From BQJU01 sp964015035 (GTDB taxonomy: Bacteria; Bacteroidota; Bacteroidia; Chitinophagales; Saprospiraceae): a DNA stretch of 64,000 bases. The stretch is from contig CAXHCA010000012.1 in NCBI GenBank assembly GCA_964015035.1, positions 14,116 through 78,115 of the forward strand, read 5' to 3'. Under the pieces are notes generated by a model. The model worked only from the letters and a program-made list of their open reading frames with translations. It was not told the origin of the DNA and searched no databases. The position numbers were made by a program, and so were the translations under genes. Of this stretch, positions 55,897 to 63,852 are shown one piece after another (the first letter of the stretch is position 1; each line of letters starts with the position of its first letter).

Positions 55897-57058
55897 TAGT
55901 AATGCCCAATTCTAGTCCACGCAATTCTGCCAAGCCTCTCAACCTGCCAATGGCCGAATAACCGGGATTGGTTTTTTTATTTAAATCATCGAGCATTTTA
56001 TGCCCGTGGTCTGGCCGCATTGGAATGGTCCGGTTTTCTTTATTAGCGACCAGTATTAAATTTTTCATCACGGCATGCATATCCACATCTCCATCCAAAT
56101 GATTGGCTTCGAAAAAATTACCTTCAGTATCTCTTTTTGTCGCCCGGAGATGAATGAAATTAATTCGGTGTCCTAAATTATTAACCATATTAGGCAAATC
56201 ATTATCAGGGCGAACGCCAAAAGATCCGGTGCAAAAGCATAAACCATTATACGGTGAATCCACAGCCTCCAGGATATGCTGTACATCGGCTTCCGTACTC
56301 ACCACTCTTGGCAACCCCAACAATGGGAATGGAGGGTCGTCGGGATGGAGGGCCATTTTTACCTTTGCTGTTTCGGCAACCGGAATTATTTGTTGTAGAA
56401 AATCAATGAGGTTTTTCTTCAATGTATTGGCATCAATATTTTTATAGGTGTCCAATATGGATTGGAATTTTTTTAGATCCAATGCGCCTTCGGTCGTTCC
56501 ACCGGGTAGTCCTGCAATAATATTTTTAGTTAATTTTTCTCGTTCTGCCTCGTCCATCGTGGTAAAACGTTCCGTTGCTTTTCTCACTTCAATTTCGCTG
56601 TAATCAGCCCTTGCATTGGGTCGGTTTAAAATAAATAAATCGAATGCGGCAAAAGCATTTTTTTCAAAATATAGCCCCGTTGAACCATCCGGCATTGGAT
56701 AGTCCAATTCCGTTCGGGACCAATCCAGTACAGGCATGAAATTATAAGTGACGATATGAATGCCGCATGCCGATAAATTGAGAATACTTTTTTTGTAATT
56801 TTCAATATATTCTAAATAATTACCAGATGCTCGTTTGATATCTTCATGAACAGGAATACTCTCCACTACCGACCAGTTGAGTCCGGCCGCTTCTATTTCC
56901 GATTTTCTTTTTTGAATTTCTTTCTCTGGCCAGACTTCCCCATTGGGAATATGATGTAGCGCAGTGACAATACCTGTTGCTCCTGCCTGTCGGATATCCG
57001 ATAAACTGACGGGGTCATCAGGACCATACCATCGCCAGGTTTGTTCGATTTTTTTCAT
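55868..57058 (-). CDS. uxuA: Mannonate dehydratase
   Basis: Converts D-mannonate to KDG. 396 residues, xylose-isomerase-like TIM barrel with UxuA blocks: QTWRWYGPDDPVSLSDIRQAGATGIV at the N-terminus, TYNFMPVLDWSRTEL, ALHPDDPPFPLLGLPR, FCTGSFGVRPDND, FIHLRATKRD and DGDVDMHAVM, MRPDHGHKMLDD. The final residues MLGACSC and the stop are encoded by repeat D, so the natural C-terminus was probably replaced when the element arrived. Between uxaC2 and the SDR. Confidence 0.94.
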   Translation of the reverse strand: MKKIEQTWRWYGPDDPVSLSDIRQAGATGIVTALHHIPNGEVWPEKEIQKRKSEIEAAGLNWSVVESIPVHEDIKRASGNYLEYIENYKKSILNLSACGIHIVTYNFMPVLDWSRTELDYPMPDGSTGLYFEKNAFAAFDLFILNRPNARADYSEIEVRKATERFTTMDEAEREKLTKNIIAGLPGGTTEGALDLKKFQSILDTYKNIDANTLKKNLIDFLQQIIPVAETAKVKMALHPDDPPFPLLGLPRVVSTEADVQHILEAVDSPYNGLCFCTGSFGVRPDNDLPNMVNNLGHRINFIHLRATKRDTEGNFFEANHLDGDVDMHAVMKNLILVANKENRTIPMRPDHGHKMLDDLNKKTNPGYSAIGRLRGLAELRGLELGITKSMLGACSC

Positions 57059-57073
57059 GAATTAATGTTCGTT

Positions 57074-57871
57074 TTAAACGCCACTGAATGCACTGAATCC
57101 ACCATCCACTGGCACCACGATTCCAGTAATAAAAGAAGAGCGATCATCACACAGCCAGAGAATGGTACTGATTAAATCATTTGGCTCACCAAATCTTTTC
57201 ATGGGCGTTTGGCCAATAATCGTTTCCCCCCGAGCGGTCAGTGAATGATCATCATTTAATAATAGACTGCGGTTTTGATCGGCTATAAAGAAACCGGGCG
57301 CAATGGCATTAACCCGAATTCCTTCGCCATATTTAGTGGCCATCTCCACTGCCATCCATCGGGTGAAGTTATCCACTGCAGCTTTGGAGGCAGAGTAACC
57401 TACCACCCTCGTCAGCGGTAATTGGGCGGCCATGGAAGAAACATTGATAATACAACCCTTACCCTGCTCGACCATCGGTTTGGCAAAAGCAATCGAAGGA
57501 ATCACCGTTCCCACCAAATTCAAATCGCTTACTTTTCGGAATTGGTCGATAGACATATCAAAGATCGACTGATTGGGCATTACTGTGGCCCCAGGCATAT
57601 TCCCTCCGGCACCGTTGATTAAAATATCAATTCTACCTGATTTATTCACGATCTCCTGCACTGCTGCATTGACTGAAGGTTCATCCAATACATCACATTT
57701 AATAGCAGATATATCCAATCCTCTTTTTTTAAATTCATCAACTTTGGCCGCTGATTTCTCCATATTTCTTCCGAGGATAAAGACCGTTGCTCCTGCTGCT
57801 GCCAATCCTGTGGCAAAGGCACTTCCAAGTGTCCCGTTTCCGCCTGTTATCACTGCTACTTTTCCTTTCAT
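57074..57871 (-). CDS. SDR-type fructuronate reductase (D-mannonate oxidoreductase-like)
   Basis: 265 residues; classical SDR with TGGNGTLG cofactor loop (about 9-16), NGAGGNMPGAT, Tyr-xxx-Lys in YSASKAAVD, and the C-terminal PVDGGFSAFSGV ending typical of SDRs linked to uxuA. It would reduce D-fructuronate to D-mannonate in place of a UxuB-type enzyme, which is absent. Fifteen bases upstream of uxuA. The assignment rests on context and family resemblance. Confidence 0.82.
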   Translation of the reverse strand: MKGKVAVITGGNGTLGSAFATGLAAAGATVFILGRNMEKSAAKVDEFKKRGLDISAIKCDVLDEPSVNAAVQEIVNKSGRIDILINGAGGNMPGATVMPNQSIFDMSIDQFRKVSDLNLVGTVIPSIAFAKPMVEQGKGCIINVSSMAAQLPLTRVVGYSASKAAVDNFTRWMAVEMATKYGEGIRVNAIAPGFFIADQNRSLLLNDDHSLTARGETIIGQTPMKRFGEPNDLISTILWLCDDRSSFITGIVVPVDGGFSAFSGV

Positions 57872-57874
57872 TTA

Positions 57875-58129
57875 TTATCTTTTTGAAACCATTAGGGCAT
57901 GTACTTTTATATCAGATGAATCAATCACCTGTTGTTTGATCATACCATCGCAGCATTCTTTAAGCAAGTTGATGATGAGGTTTTTAAATGCTGAAGAATG
58001 ACTTGTAGTGGCTTGCTGAGAGCAAGAATCCAAGAGTTGACGCAATTCTAAAAGTGTTGGATAAATAGATAACATTTCTGTGGGAGCATTAATTACCTTA
58101 CCCCTGGAGAGGCTTGGACCAGCAAACAT
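57875..58129 (-). CDS. Small hypothetical protein (84 residues, doubtful)
   Basis: An open frame ending 3 bases before the SDR start. The first codons (MFAGPSL) are supplied by a repeat terminus at 58118-58134; a start at Met19 (58075) would give 66 residues. It has no family resemblance that I recognise; cysteines DSC and ECC are present. It could be a small co-transcribed protein, the tail of a decayed regulator, or chance. Confidence 0.3.
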   Translation of the reverse strand: MFAGPSLSRGKVINAPTEMLSIYPTLLELRQLLDSCSQQATTSHSSAFKNLIINLLKECCDGMIKQQVIDSSDIKVHALMVSKR

Positions 58130-58265
58130 GCTCTAAAAGGGGTATGTTTGTCAATGCTTTATCAAAAAACAGCACTGTTAAAAGCATGTTTGGAGCTTGG
58201 TCTTATTGCAAATCAAGTGTTTACAAACCTTGACTTGCGTAACGAATCCGCTCCAAACATGAACT
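58118..58265. repeat. Intergenic repeat region E
   Basis: A repeat terminus ACCAGCAAACATGCTCT (58118-58134) is followed by a complete small element from AGCATGTTTGGAGCTTGG (58183) to GCTCCAAACATGAACT (58265), 83 bp with inverted ends. It separates the uxuA/uxaC2 operon from the beta-helix gene. Confidence 0.65.
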
Positions 58266-58295
58266 AAATTATTCTCACCAAAAATAATCTATCAA

Positions 58296-58332
58296 ATAAG
58301 TTTCTCCATAATGAAATTATGGAGAAACTTAT
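58296..58332 (-). terminator. Perfect 17-bp hairpin after the beta-helix gene
   Basis: 58296-58312 pairs perfectly with 58316-58332 around a GAA loop. Downstream on the minus strand is GATTATTTTTGG. It lies 17 bases beyond the stop of the 58349-60040 gene; very likely its terminator. Confidence 0.75.
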
Positions 58333-58348
58333 AAAGCACTTAGGTTTA

Positions 58349-60040
58349 TTAATTAGAGCGTATCATTTTCTTAGTGGCAACATAATGTTGACCGTCTCTA
58401 CCTATTGCACTGAGCTTATAAATATAAATACCTCCGCTTAGGTTTGAACCGTCAAAATTAAATTCATAAGAGCCTGGATGTAATGAATCTTTAGTCGATT
58501 CAAATACTCTCTGACCAAGAAGATCGTATACACTTAGTGTGACACTTGATTGTTGCTTTAATCCAAATTTGATAGTCGTAATTTCGCTAAATGGATTTGG
58601 ATAGTTTCCCGACGTATATAATTGACTTGGATCAACAACTTCTTTAGTAGAAGTCACTATCTCAGTAATCAATGGAGTTTCATCCATAGTAGCAGGATCG
58701 TAAAAAAGTTGAGCATTAACCATGGAGTCTCTAAGTGCCTCAATATAGGTCTCTCTGTTAGCGACATACTGTTCCTTTGCATCAGGGAACCAGTTTAAGT
58801 CACCAAGAGGTAATCCGTCAGCACCTGCTGATTGTAAACCGGAATGAGAGTAAGTCAAATCAAATGCCGGTGGCCAGCTAAGAGAAGGGAACCCGGTGTT
58901 AACGTCGTAAGAAACCGGTATTTCGATCCTCCAATCCGGCCATTCCAGAGAATTGTCATGATAGTGTGCACTAAGATAATCTGTTATTGCTGAAGAATTA
59001 TCAACAAGTTGTGTGAACCCAGGATCAATTTGAGCGTAATTTGCACCAATTCTATAGTTATCATCCATCAATATGAAGGAATCCACATCAGGAAACTCCC
59101 ACAAAAGGCTGGGAGCAAGAGAATCCCCTGAATTTGTTGCAAACCAGTCGGTAATTTCCTGTGGACGATAAAGTAGGTTTTGGCCCTGATACAATGAAAC
59201 ACTATCTAAGTGGTCTTTTGCTTCACCAAAGAAATTGTTTCCTGTGAAATAAGTAGCATAGTTGTCGTCTGGCGAAGAATGATTTTCAGTTCTATACCCT
59301 AAAAAGTGGTAATTATAATAGATGTTGTTTGCTATAATCACCTCTAAGGCACGCTGTTCTTCGGCAGACACCATTTGGTGCATAATTGTATTGTGGTTCA
59401 TATGAATTTTGCCATCGAAGAATGGACCACCATTTGTGAGCAAACGTGAGCAATTATAAATCGTGTTGTTTTCGAAAATCGTAATGTCCGGAGCTGCATC
59501 CAAGCGCACTGGGAAGCCACCCCACTGAGAATAACGAACGCGAGTACCATTCAGAAAAATACAATTAGTCACACTTAAGGTGTCTGATGTTCCGCTCTGG
59601 ACTCTAAGTGCAAAATCTTCCCAGTCAGTAATAACGCAGTTATCTAGTATTAGACCTGAACCGTTTGCATTATTAATAAAGACCCTTCCAATTTCACCAT
59701 TATTATGCGTTCCACTTAATATAACATTCTTGAGTGTGAACTTTCCGCCTTCATCGATTTGCATGAATTGTCTTCGCGCACCATCGTCTCCTGGTGTTTG
59801 TACGATAACAGGTGGATTAGTTTGATTCATGATCCAGTCGTCATCAGGTCCCTGAATCGTAACGTCGAATGCCAAATCTAAACGGCCATCAAAAGCATAA
59901 AACTGACCAGCCTCTACAGTATAAACACCCGGACCTGTTATTTGAGTATTTACAAATTGATTAGGATCAAGTGCTGTTTGCGCATGTGAAACTGAGAACA
60001 GTCCGCAAACGACAATTAATAAAGTAATGATTTTTTTCAT
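58349..60040 (-). CDS. Secreted beta-helix protein with type IX secretion signal, candidate lyase
   Basis: 563 residues. Signal peptide ending near SHAQ (21). Residues about 30-300 form a right-handed parallel beta-helix (FTLKNVILSGTH, SGLILDNCVIT, TLSVTNCIFLNGT, ITIFENNTIYNCS, IHMNHNTIMH, ALEVIIANNIYYN), reminiscent of PL6/chondroitinase-B-type folds without decisive residues. A linker region follows, and residues about 480-563 are a clear T9SS type A sorting domain (NYPNPFSEITTIKF, VTLSVYDLLGQ, GIYIYKL). Secreted to the surface or medium. It follows the TonB-dependent receptor gene across a hairpin. Confidence 0.83.
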   Translation of the reverse strand: MKKIITLLIVVCGLFSVSHAQTALDPNQFVNTQITGPGVYTVEAGQFYAFDGRLDLAFDVTIQGPDDDWIMNQTNPPVIVQTPGDDGARRQFMQIDEGGKFTLKNVILSGTHNNGEIGRVFINNANGSGLILDNCVITDWEDFALRVQSGTSDTLSVTNCIFLNGTRVRYSQWGGFPVRLDAAPDITIFENNTIYNCSRLLTNGGPFFDGKIHMNHNTIMHQMVSAEEQRALEVIIANNIYYNYHFLGYRTENHSSPDDNYATYFTGNNFFGEAKDHLDSVSLYQGQNLLYRPQEITDWFATNSGDSLAPSLLWEFPDVDSFILMDDNYRIGANYAQIDPGFTQLVDNSSAITDYLSAHYHDNSLEWPDWRIEIPVSYDVNTGFPSLSWPPAFDLTYSHSGLQSAGADGLPLGDLNWFPDAKEQYVANRETYIEALRDSMVNAQLFYDPATMDETPLITEIVTSTKEVVDPSQLYTSGNYPNPFSEITTIKFGLKQQSSVTLSVYDLLGQRVFESTKDSLHPGSYEFNFDGSNLSGGIYIYKLSAIGRDGQHYVATKKMIRSN

Positions 60041-60076
60041 AATTTCACTTTTTTTTAATGTTTAAGATATGTATTT

Positions 60077-60107
60077 GTTGGATGTGAGGATTCTGCTCAC
60101 ATCCAAC
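60077..60107 (-). terminator. Stem-loop between the TonB receptor and the beta-helix gene
   Basis: Perfect 12-bp stem 60077-60088 / 60096-60107 with a GATTCTG loop. On the minus strand the sequence after it is AAATACATATC, not T-rich, so an attenuating or mRNA-stabilising hairpin is more likely than a full terminator. Confidence 0.6.
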
Positions 60108-60116
60108 TATTTTTAA

Positions 60117-63100
60117 TTAATCAGGTATTTTATGAAATGAATAACGAAGACCTAAATCCACTGTTCTGCCATAATATTGCAAGGAAGAAAGTTTCTGTAA
60201 TTCACTAACAAACGAACGATCAGGCGTATCAGTAATGTTACTGACATTCAGATATACCTGGAGTCCTCCTTTAAGCCATGGCAGCTTCTGGTAGGCTGTA
60301 AAGTCCCAGCGCTTATAGGCAGCAGTATAAGAGTCTAACTCATCATAAGTTCTATTGATACCCCTCAGAACATTGTCCGTATATACATAGGATAAGCGTG
60401 CTGAAAAACCACCGATATCATAACCTATCGTAAAGTTGAAAATATCATCCGGTTGATTAGGCATCCTGCCCACTCGTATGGTGTCGACAAATATTGTTTG
60501 TGCAAAAGGACCTTCTCCTAATTTCCTTGATGTTTGTAATGGATAGCTTGTCTCAGATTTGATCTTTGTATAATTAACGTTTAAGACAATGCCCTTAAGG
60601 AATGATGGTAGATACCAGAGATGTGTTTGCCAATCCAGTTCAAATCCTTTTACAGTAGAAGTAGCATCCAGGTTCATCCAGGTGTTAACAATAGTTTGTT
60701 GTGTTTGTGTTAGGTCGAACCTATTATTGATTGTTTCTGAATCTTTGGTTCTGAAAGACGTTGAAACAATTAAATTGTCGATCTCCTTATAAAAAACACC
60801 GGCAGTAAACAATCCAAGTTTATTCTTAAAAATCGAAGCATATACATCATAGTTCTGTGCTATTGCCGGTTGCAGGGCAGGATTTCCTAAATCCAGGGTA
60901 GGAGGACCGTACGAATCATAATAGATATAGGGTGAAATAGCACGGTAATCCGGATAAATAATACTTTTGGTACTGGCCATACGAATATCTATCCAGTCAG
61001 TAGGTTTTAGCCGCATTTGTAGCTGTGGAAACCAGTTTGTACCTTCAATATCATCAACACTTCGGGCTTCTCTTCTAAAATCTAAAGGCAATTGTCCGTA
61101 TCTTTCAGTAAAGTTTGCATTGTAATTGAACTTGAAATTTTCGTATCTGATTCCCGGGAACAGCGTAACATACTTGCCGATATTCACTTCTGCCGATGTA
61201 TAGAATGCAAAAAGATTTCTGGTGTAATCATAATCATACTGACTGGACTCTTTCACGTCAATTGCATAGTAACCAGCTCCTTTTGCCAACTCTGTATATT
61301 TATGCATCTTGGAAAGATCAGCCTTGTAAAAGAAATTATTAATTCCTGCATCACCGTCAAGGAAATCACCACCAATATCATAAGCGGCATCTTCAAACAA
61401 GAAAGCTCTGATACCATTGTTCTGATCAATGTTCTCCAGACCCAGTTCTGGCCATAAGGAATCTTTTACTACTACTATAAATTCTCCTCCCAGCTGATCT
61501 CTATCTGAGTCGGTAGCATTTTGTGTTTCATCATTATCTCTAAAGTTGCGAACATACTTACCGCCAAGTTTGATCTTTCCGGAAATACCTTTCGATAGAC
61601 TAAATGGCACATTAAAATTAAGCGATGCCTCTTGAGCTTGTTCTGTAACATCCCTTAGTAAAGTTTGAAACCTTGTTACCCGCTTATCATTTTCACCATT
61701 GATAACTTGAGCCGCAGCTAACAACTCGCTCGGCGTTACACTTCTTGGCTCTACTAGTGATGGTGTTGTAAAACCTGCTGCGTTCGATGCAATGGCGATT
61801 TCCATGTTCAGATTGTCACCCAACTGGTTTGAAATTGAATTTGATATAGAGAAATCCATGCTAAAAAAAGAAAAATCAAATTCACCCTGCAGCGCATTAC
61901 TAATGACCGTATTACTCGACTCGGAATCGCTGGCAGCTGCCCTCCATTGATTACCATCGAGGGAAAAATTATTAGATTGTGTGGTCTGATCCTGAGCGAG
62001 ATTACTTATGAAATTATTCATAATGATGGAGCCATTTCTGAACTGGTAGTCAAAAACTAGAGAACCACCCGTTCTCAACCGGTCTGTAATTCTATCAGTT
62101 ATACTTACACTATTCAGGTCGATAGGAATGAAACCCTCTTCTTCAACAGATGTTTCATTTATCGCATATCCGGCACTTAACACATCTGAATTTCTATTGT
62201 AATTGTCCAGATAACCAGAAACCTGAACGCCAAACTTATTGTTGAAAAAACGATTACTTAGAAAACCGGTTGCCCTGTAATTGCCATAGGTATTTGCCAA
62301 TGAGGCATAACCATTTTGCACAGAAAATTTACCTTGTAATCCTTCCGCAGCCTTCCCAATTTTGAGGTTTACTGTCCCACCAACTGCATCTGCATCCATA
62401 TCCGCAGTCAAAGCTTTAGTTACTTCTATACCGCTAAGAATGTTTGGTGCTATCATATTCAAATCCACACTGCGATTATCACGGTCTGTGGACTGCATTC
62501 GCACACCATTAACCATCGTCACATTATATTGTGGCGATATACCACGGATTGCCACCTTCTGTCCCTCTCCTCCACTTCTTATTAGAGACAAACCAGGTAG
62601 CCTTGATACTGATTCTGCAGCATTTACATCTGGCACATCTTGTATCCGATCTGCTGATACAACATTTTTGATCGTATTAGAATTTAGCTGCTGGTTAATG
62701 GCGCCCATCTGTCCCGAAGCTTGGGCCGTTACCACTACCTCTGTACCTTCAAAAGCGACATAGTCCAGTTCAATATCTACTTTCAGTGTGCTACCTGCAA
62801 CAACTGTAACTGGCCTAGATTGCTCTTGATACCCAATGTAGGTGATGACCAAATTATAATCTCCGGCTGGAATTTGATGGATCATGTATTCTCCTTCCTC
62901 ACCTGTAGATGTTCCGAGACTTGTTCCTTCTAATTGGACATTCGCAAAAGGAAGCTCATCGCCCGAACTTTTGTCGACGACTTTTCCTGAAATATTACCG
63001 GATCCTTGTGCATAAGTTGAGTGAATTCCTAAAAAAAACACTGCAAATACTAAGCATAAGGCAGAAAGGAATGATGTAGAGATAGATATTCTCGTAGTTG

Positions 63101-63122
63101 AGTGATAGTTAGTTTTTTCCAT
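60117..63122 (-). CDS. TonB-dependent receptor (not SusC-type) with CarboxypepD_reg domain
   Basis: 1001 residues. Signal peptide (about 1-38, STYAQG), CarboxypepD_reg-like domain (about 43-125: ISGKVVDKSSGDELPFANVQLEG, LVITYIGYQEQ), plug with NVVSADRIQDVPDVNAAESVSRLPGLSL, VAIRGISPQYNVTMVNG and ADMDADAVGGTVNL, then the barrel ending LGLRYSFHKIPD. This plug pattern is that of the Caulobacter/Xanthomonas-like TonB receptors that import glycans. No SusD partner is seen. With the beta-helix gene it forms a second, SusD-less uptake unit. Confidence 0.9.
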   Translation of the reverse strand: MEKTNYHSTTRISISTSFLSALCLVFAVFFLGIHSTYAQGSGNISGKVVDKSSGDELPFANVQLEGTSLGTSTGEEGEYMIHQIPAGDYNLVITYIGYQEQSRPVTVVAGSTLKVDIELDYVAFEGTEVVVTAQASGQMGAINQQLNSNTIKNVVSADRIQDVPDVNAAESVSRLPGLSLIRSGGEGQKVAIRGISPQYNVTMVNGVRMQSTDRDNRSVDLNMIAPNILSGIEVTKALTADMDADAVGGTVNLKIGKAAEGLQGKFSVQNGYASLANTYGNYRATGFLSNRFFNNKFGVQVSGYLDNYNRNSDVLSAGYAINETSVEEEGFIPIDLNSVSITDRITDRLRTGGSLVFDYQFRNGSIIMNNFISNLAQDQTTQSNNFSLDGNQWRAAASDSESSNTVISNALQGEFDFSFFSMDFSISNSISNQLGDNLNMEIAIASNAAGFTTPSLVEPRSVTPSELLAAAQVINGENDKRVTRFQTLLRDVTEQAQEASLNFNVPFSLSKGISGKIKLGGKYVRNFRDNDETQNATDSDRDQLGGEFIVVVKDSLWPELGLENIDQNNGIRAFLFEDAAYDIGGDFLDGDAGINNFFYKADLSKMHKYTELAKGAGYYAIDVKESSQYDYDYTRNLFAFYTSAEVNIGKYVTLFPGIRYENFKFNYNANFTERYGQLPLDFRREARSVDDIEGTNWFPQLQMRLKPTDWIDIRMASTKSIIYPDYRAISPYIYYDSYGPPTLDLGNPALQPAIAQNYDVYASIFKNKLGLFTAGVFYKEIDNLIVSTSFRTKDSETINNRFDLTQTQQTIVNTWMNLDATSTVKGFELDWQTHLWYLPSFLKGIVLNVNYTKIKSETSYPLQTSRKLGEGPFAQTIFVDTIRVGRMPNQPDDIFNFTIGYDIGGFSARLSYVYTDNVLRGINRTYDELDSYTAAYKRWDFTAYQKLPWLKGGLQVYLNVSNITDTPDRSFVSELQKLSSLQYYGRTVDLGLRYSFHKIPD

Positions 63123-63178
63123 TCTTACAGTTATTATTGTATAGTGATATTTGTCAGTTTCTAAATATTGACTTGTTT

Positions 63179-63368
63179 AGTGCATGTTTGCAGGTAGTCC
63201 CTGAAGTATATTCGGGCAAGCTATTCAGTCCCGGTAAAACCGGGGTTTTGGAACCTCTTTTCGGCTATTTTTTTCGTCCGTGGCGCCCCTAAGAGCACAA
63301 AAATAAGCCTCGCGAGAACCCCAAACCTGCAATTTTCGCTTCTAAAGCATCACCTCCAATCATGCACT
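63179..63368. repeat. Intergenic inverted-repeat element, copy F (complete, 190 bp)
   Basis: AGTGCATGTTTGCAGGT at the left, ACCTCCAATCATGCACT at the right. The interior matches the reverse complement of copy B (GTCCCTGAAGTATATTCGGG..., CAGTCCCGGTAAAACCGGGG hairpin, TTTTCGGCTATTTTTTTCGTCCG). It lies 57 bases upstream of the TonB receptor start and opens the 878-base gene-free end of the window. Confidence 0.85.
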
Positions 63369-63665
63369 TACCTCGGTTCATCTTGTGGGTTTATGAATGG
63401 TGCCTTTTTAATAGATTTTGACCCTGGAGATTCCGCCAAAAATAATGGTAAGTATCATCGGCAATAGTTTAAATTTTGCCAGGCCTGCTAGCTACCAAAT
63501 TTCATTGATCAAATTTAGAAGGTTAACTAAAACTTAATATGGACATTTTGTGCAAAAACATGGAGTTTCTTGTTTTAAGTATGTTTTTTGCTGTATTCTC
63601 GCATTTAAACTTAAAAAATACTCCTGATTTAGAACCGCTCTAAGGGTGTGGTTTTTTATGAAGTT
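63369..63665. other. Gene-free stretch between repeats F and I
   Basis: A/T-rich and without a supported gene. A 34-codon frame (ATG 63539 to TAA 63643) starts with a hydrophobic segment, but has no ribosome binding site or recognisable family. No hairpin or promoter match was found. Confidence 0.4.
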
Positions 63666-63810
63666 GTCTAAAGTTTTCTGCTGTCAGTGAACATGAAGGC
63701 TTGTGGTTATTGACGAGGCTCTTTTTGAGTTTCGTACCTGGAAGGTCCGGGACGAAAAAAAGCTGAAGTCAACAGCCGCAATGCTTTGTGCGTAAGTAAG
63801 GAAACTAAAC
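63666..63810. repeat. Second-family element, copy I (145 bp)
   Basis: Starts GTCTAAAGTTTTCTGCTG, ends GTAAGTAAGGAAACTAAAC. It matches copy H (50310-50455) over the whole length, including CGAGGCTCTTTTTGAGTTTCGT. The terminal inverted repeat and the first hairpin are decayed compared with H. Confidence 0.75.
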
Positions 63811-63852
63811 ATTTGTTATCCGCCACCACCCAAGGCCACAGCATGGCTCTGA

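Noticed and set aside
58349..60040. Firm PL6 alginate lyase call
   Set aside because: Only the beta-helix fold and secretion tail are visible; catalytic Lys/Arg positions could not be verified and no alginate genes (PL7, PL17, DEH reductase) are present.
63539..63643. A 34-codon frame with a hydrophobic N-terminus in the final gene-free stretch
   Set aside because: Short, no ribosome binding site or recognised family, in A/T-rich DNA where such frames arise by chance.
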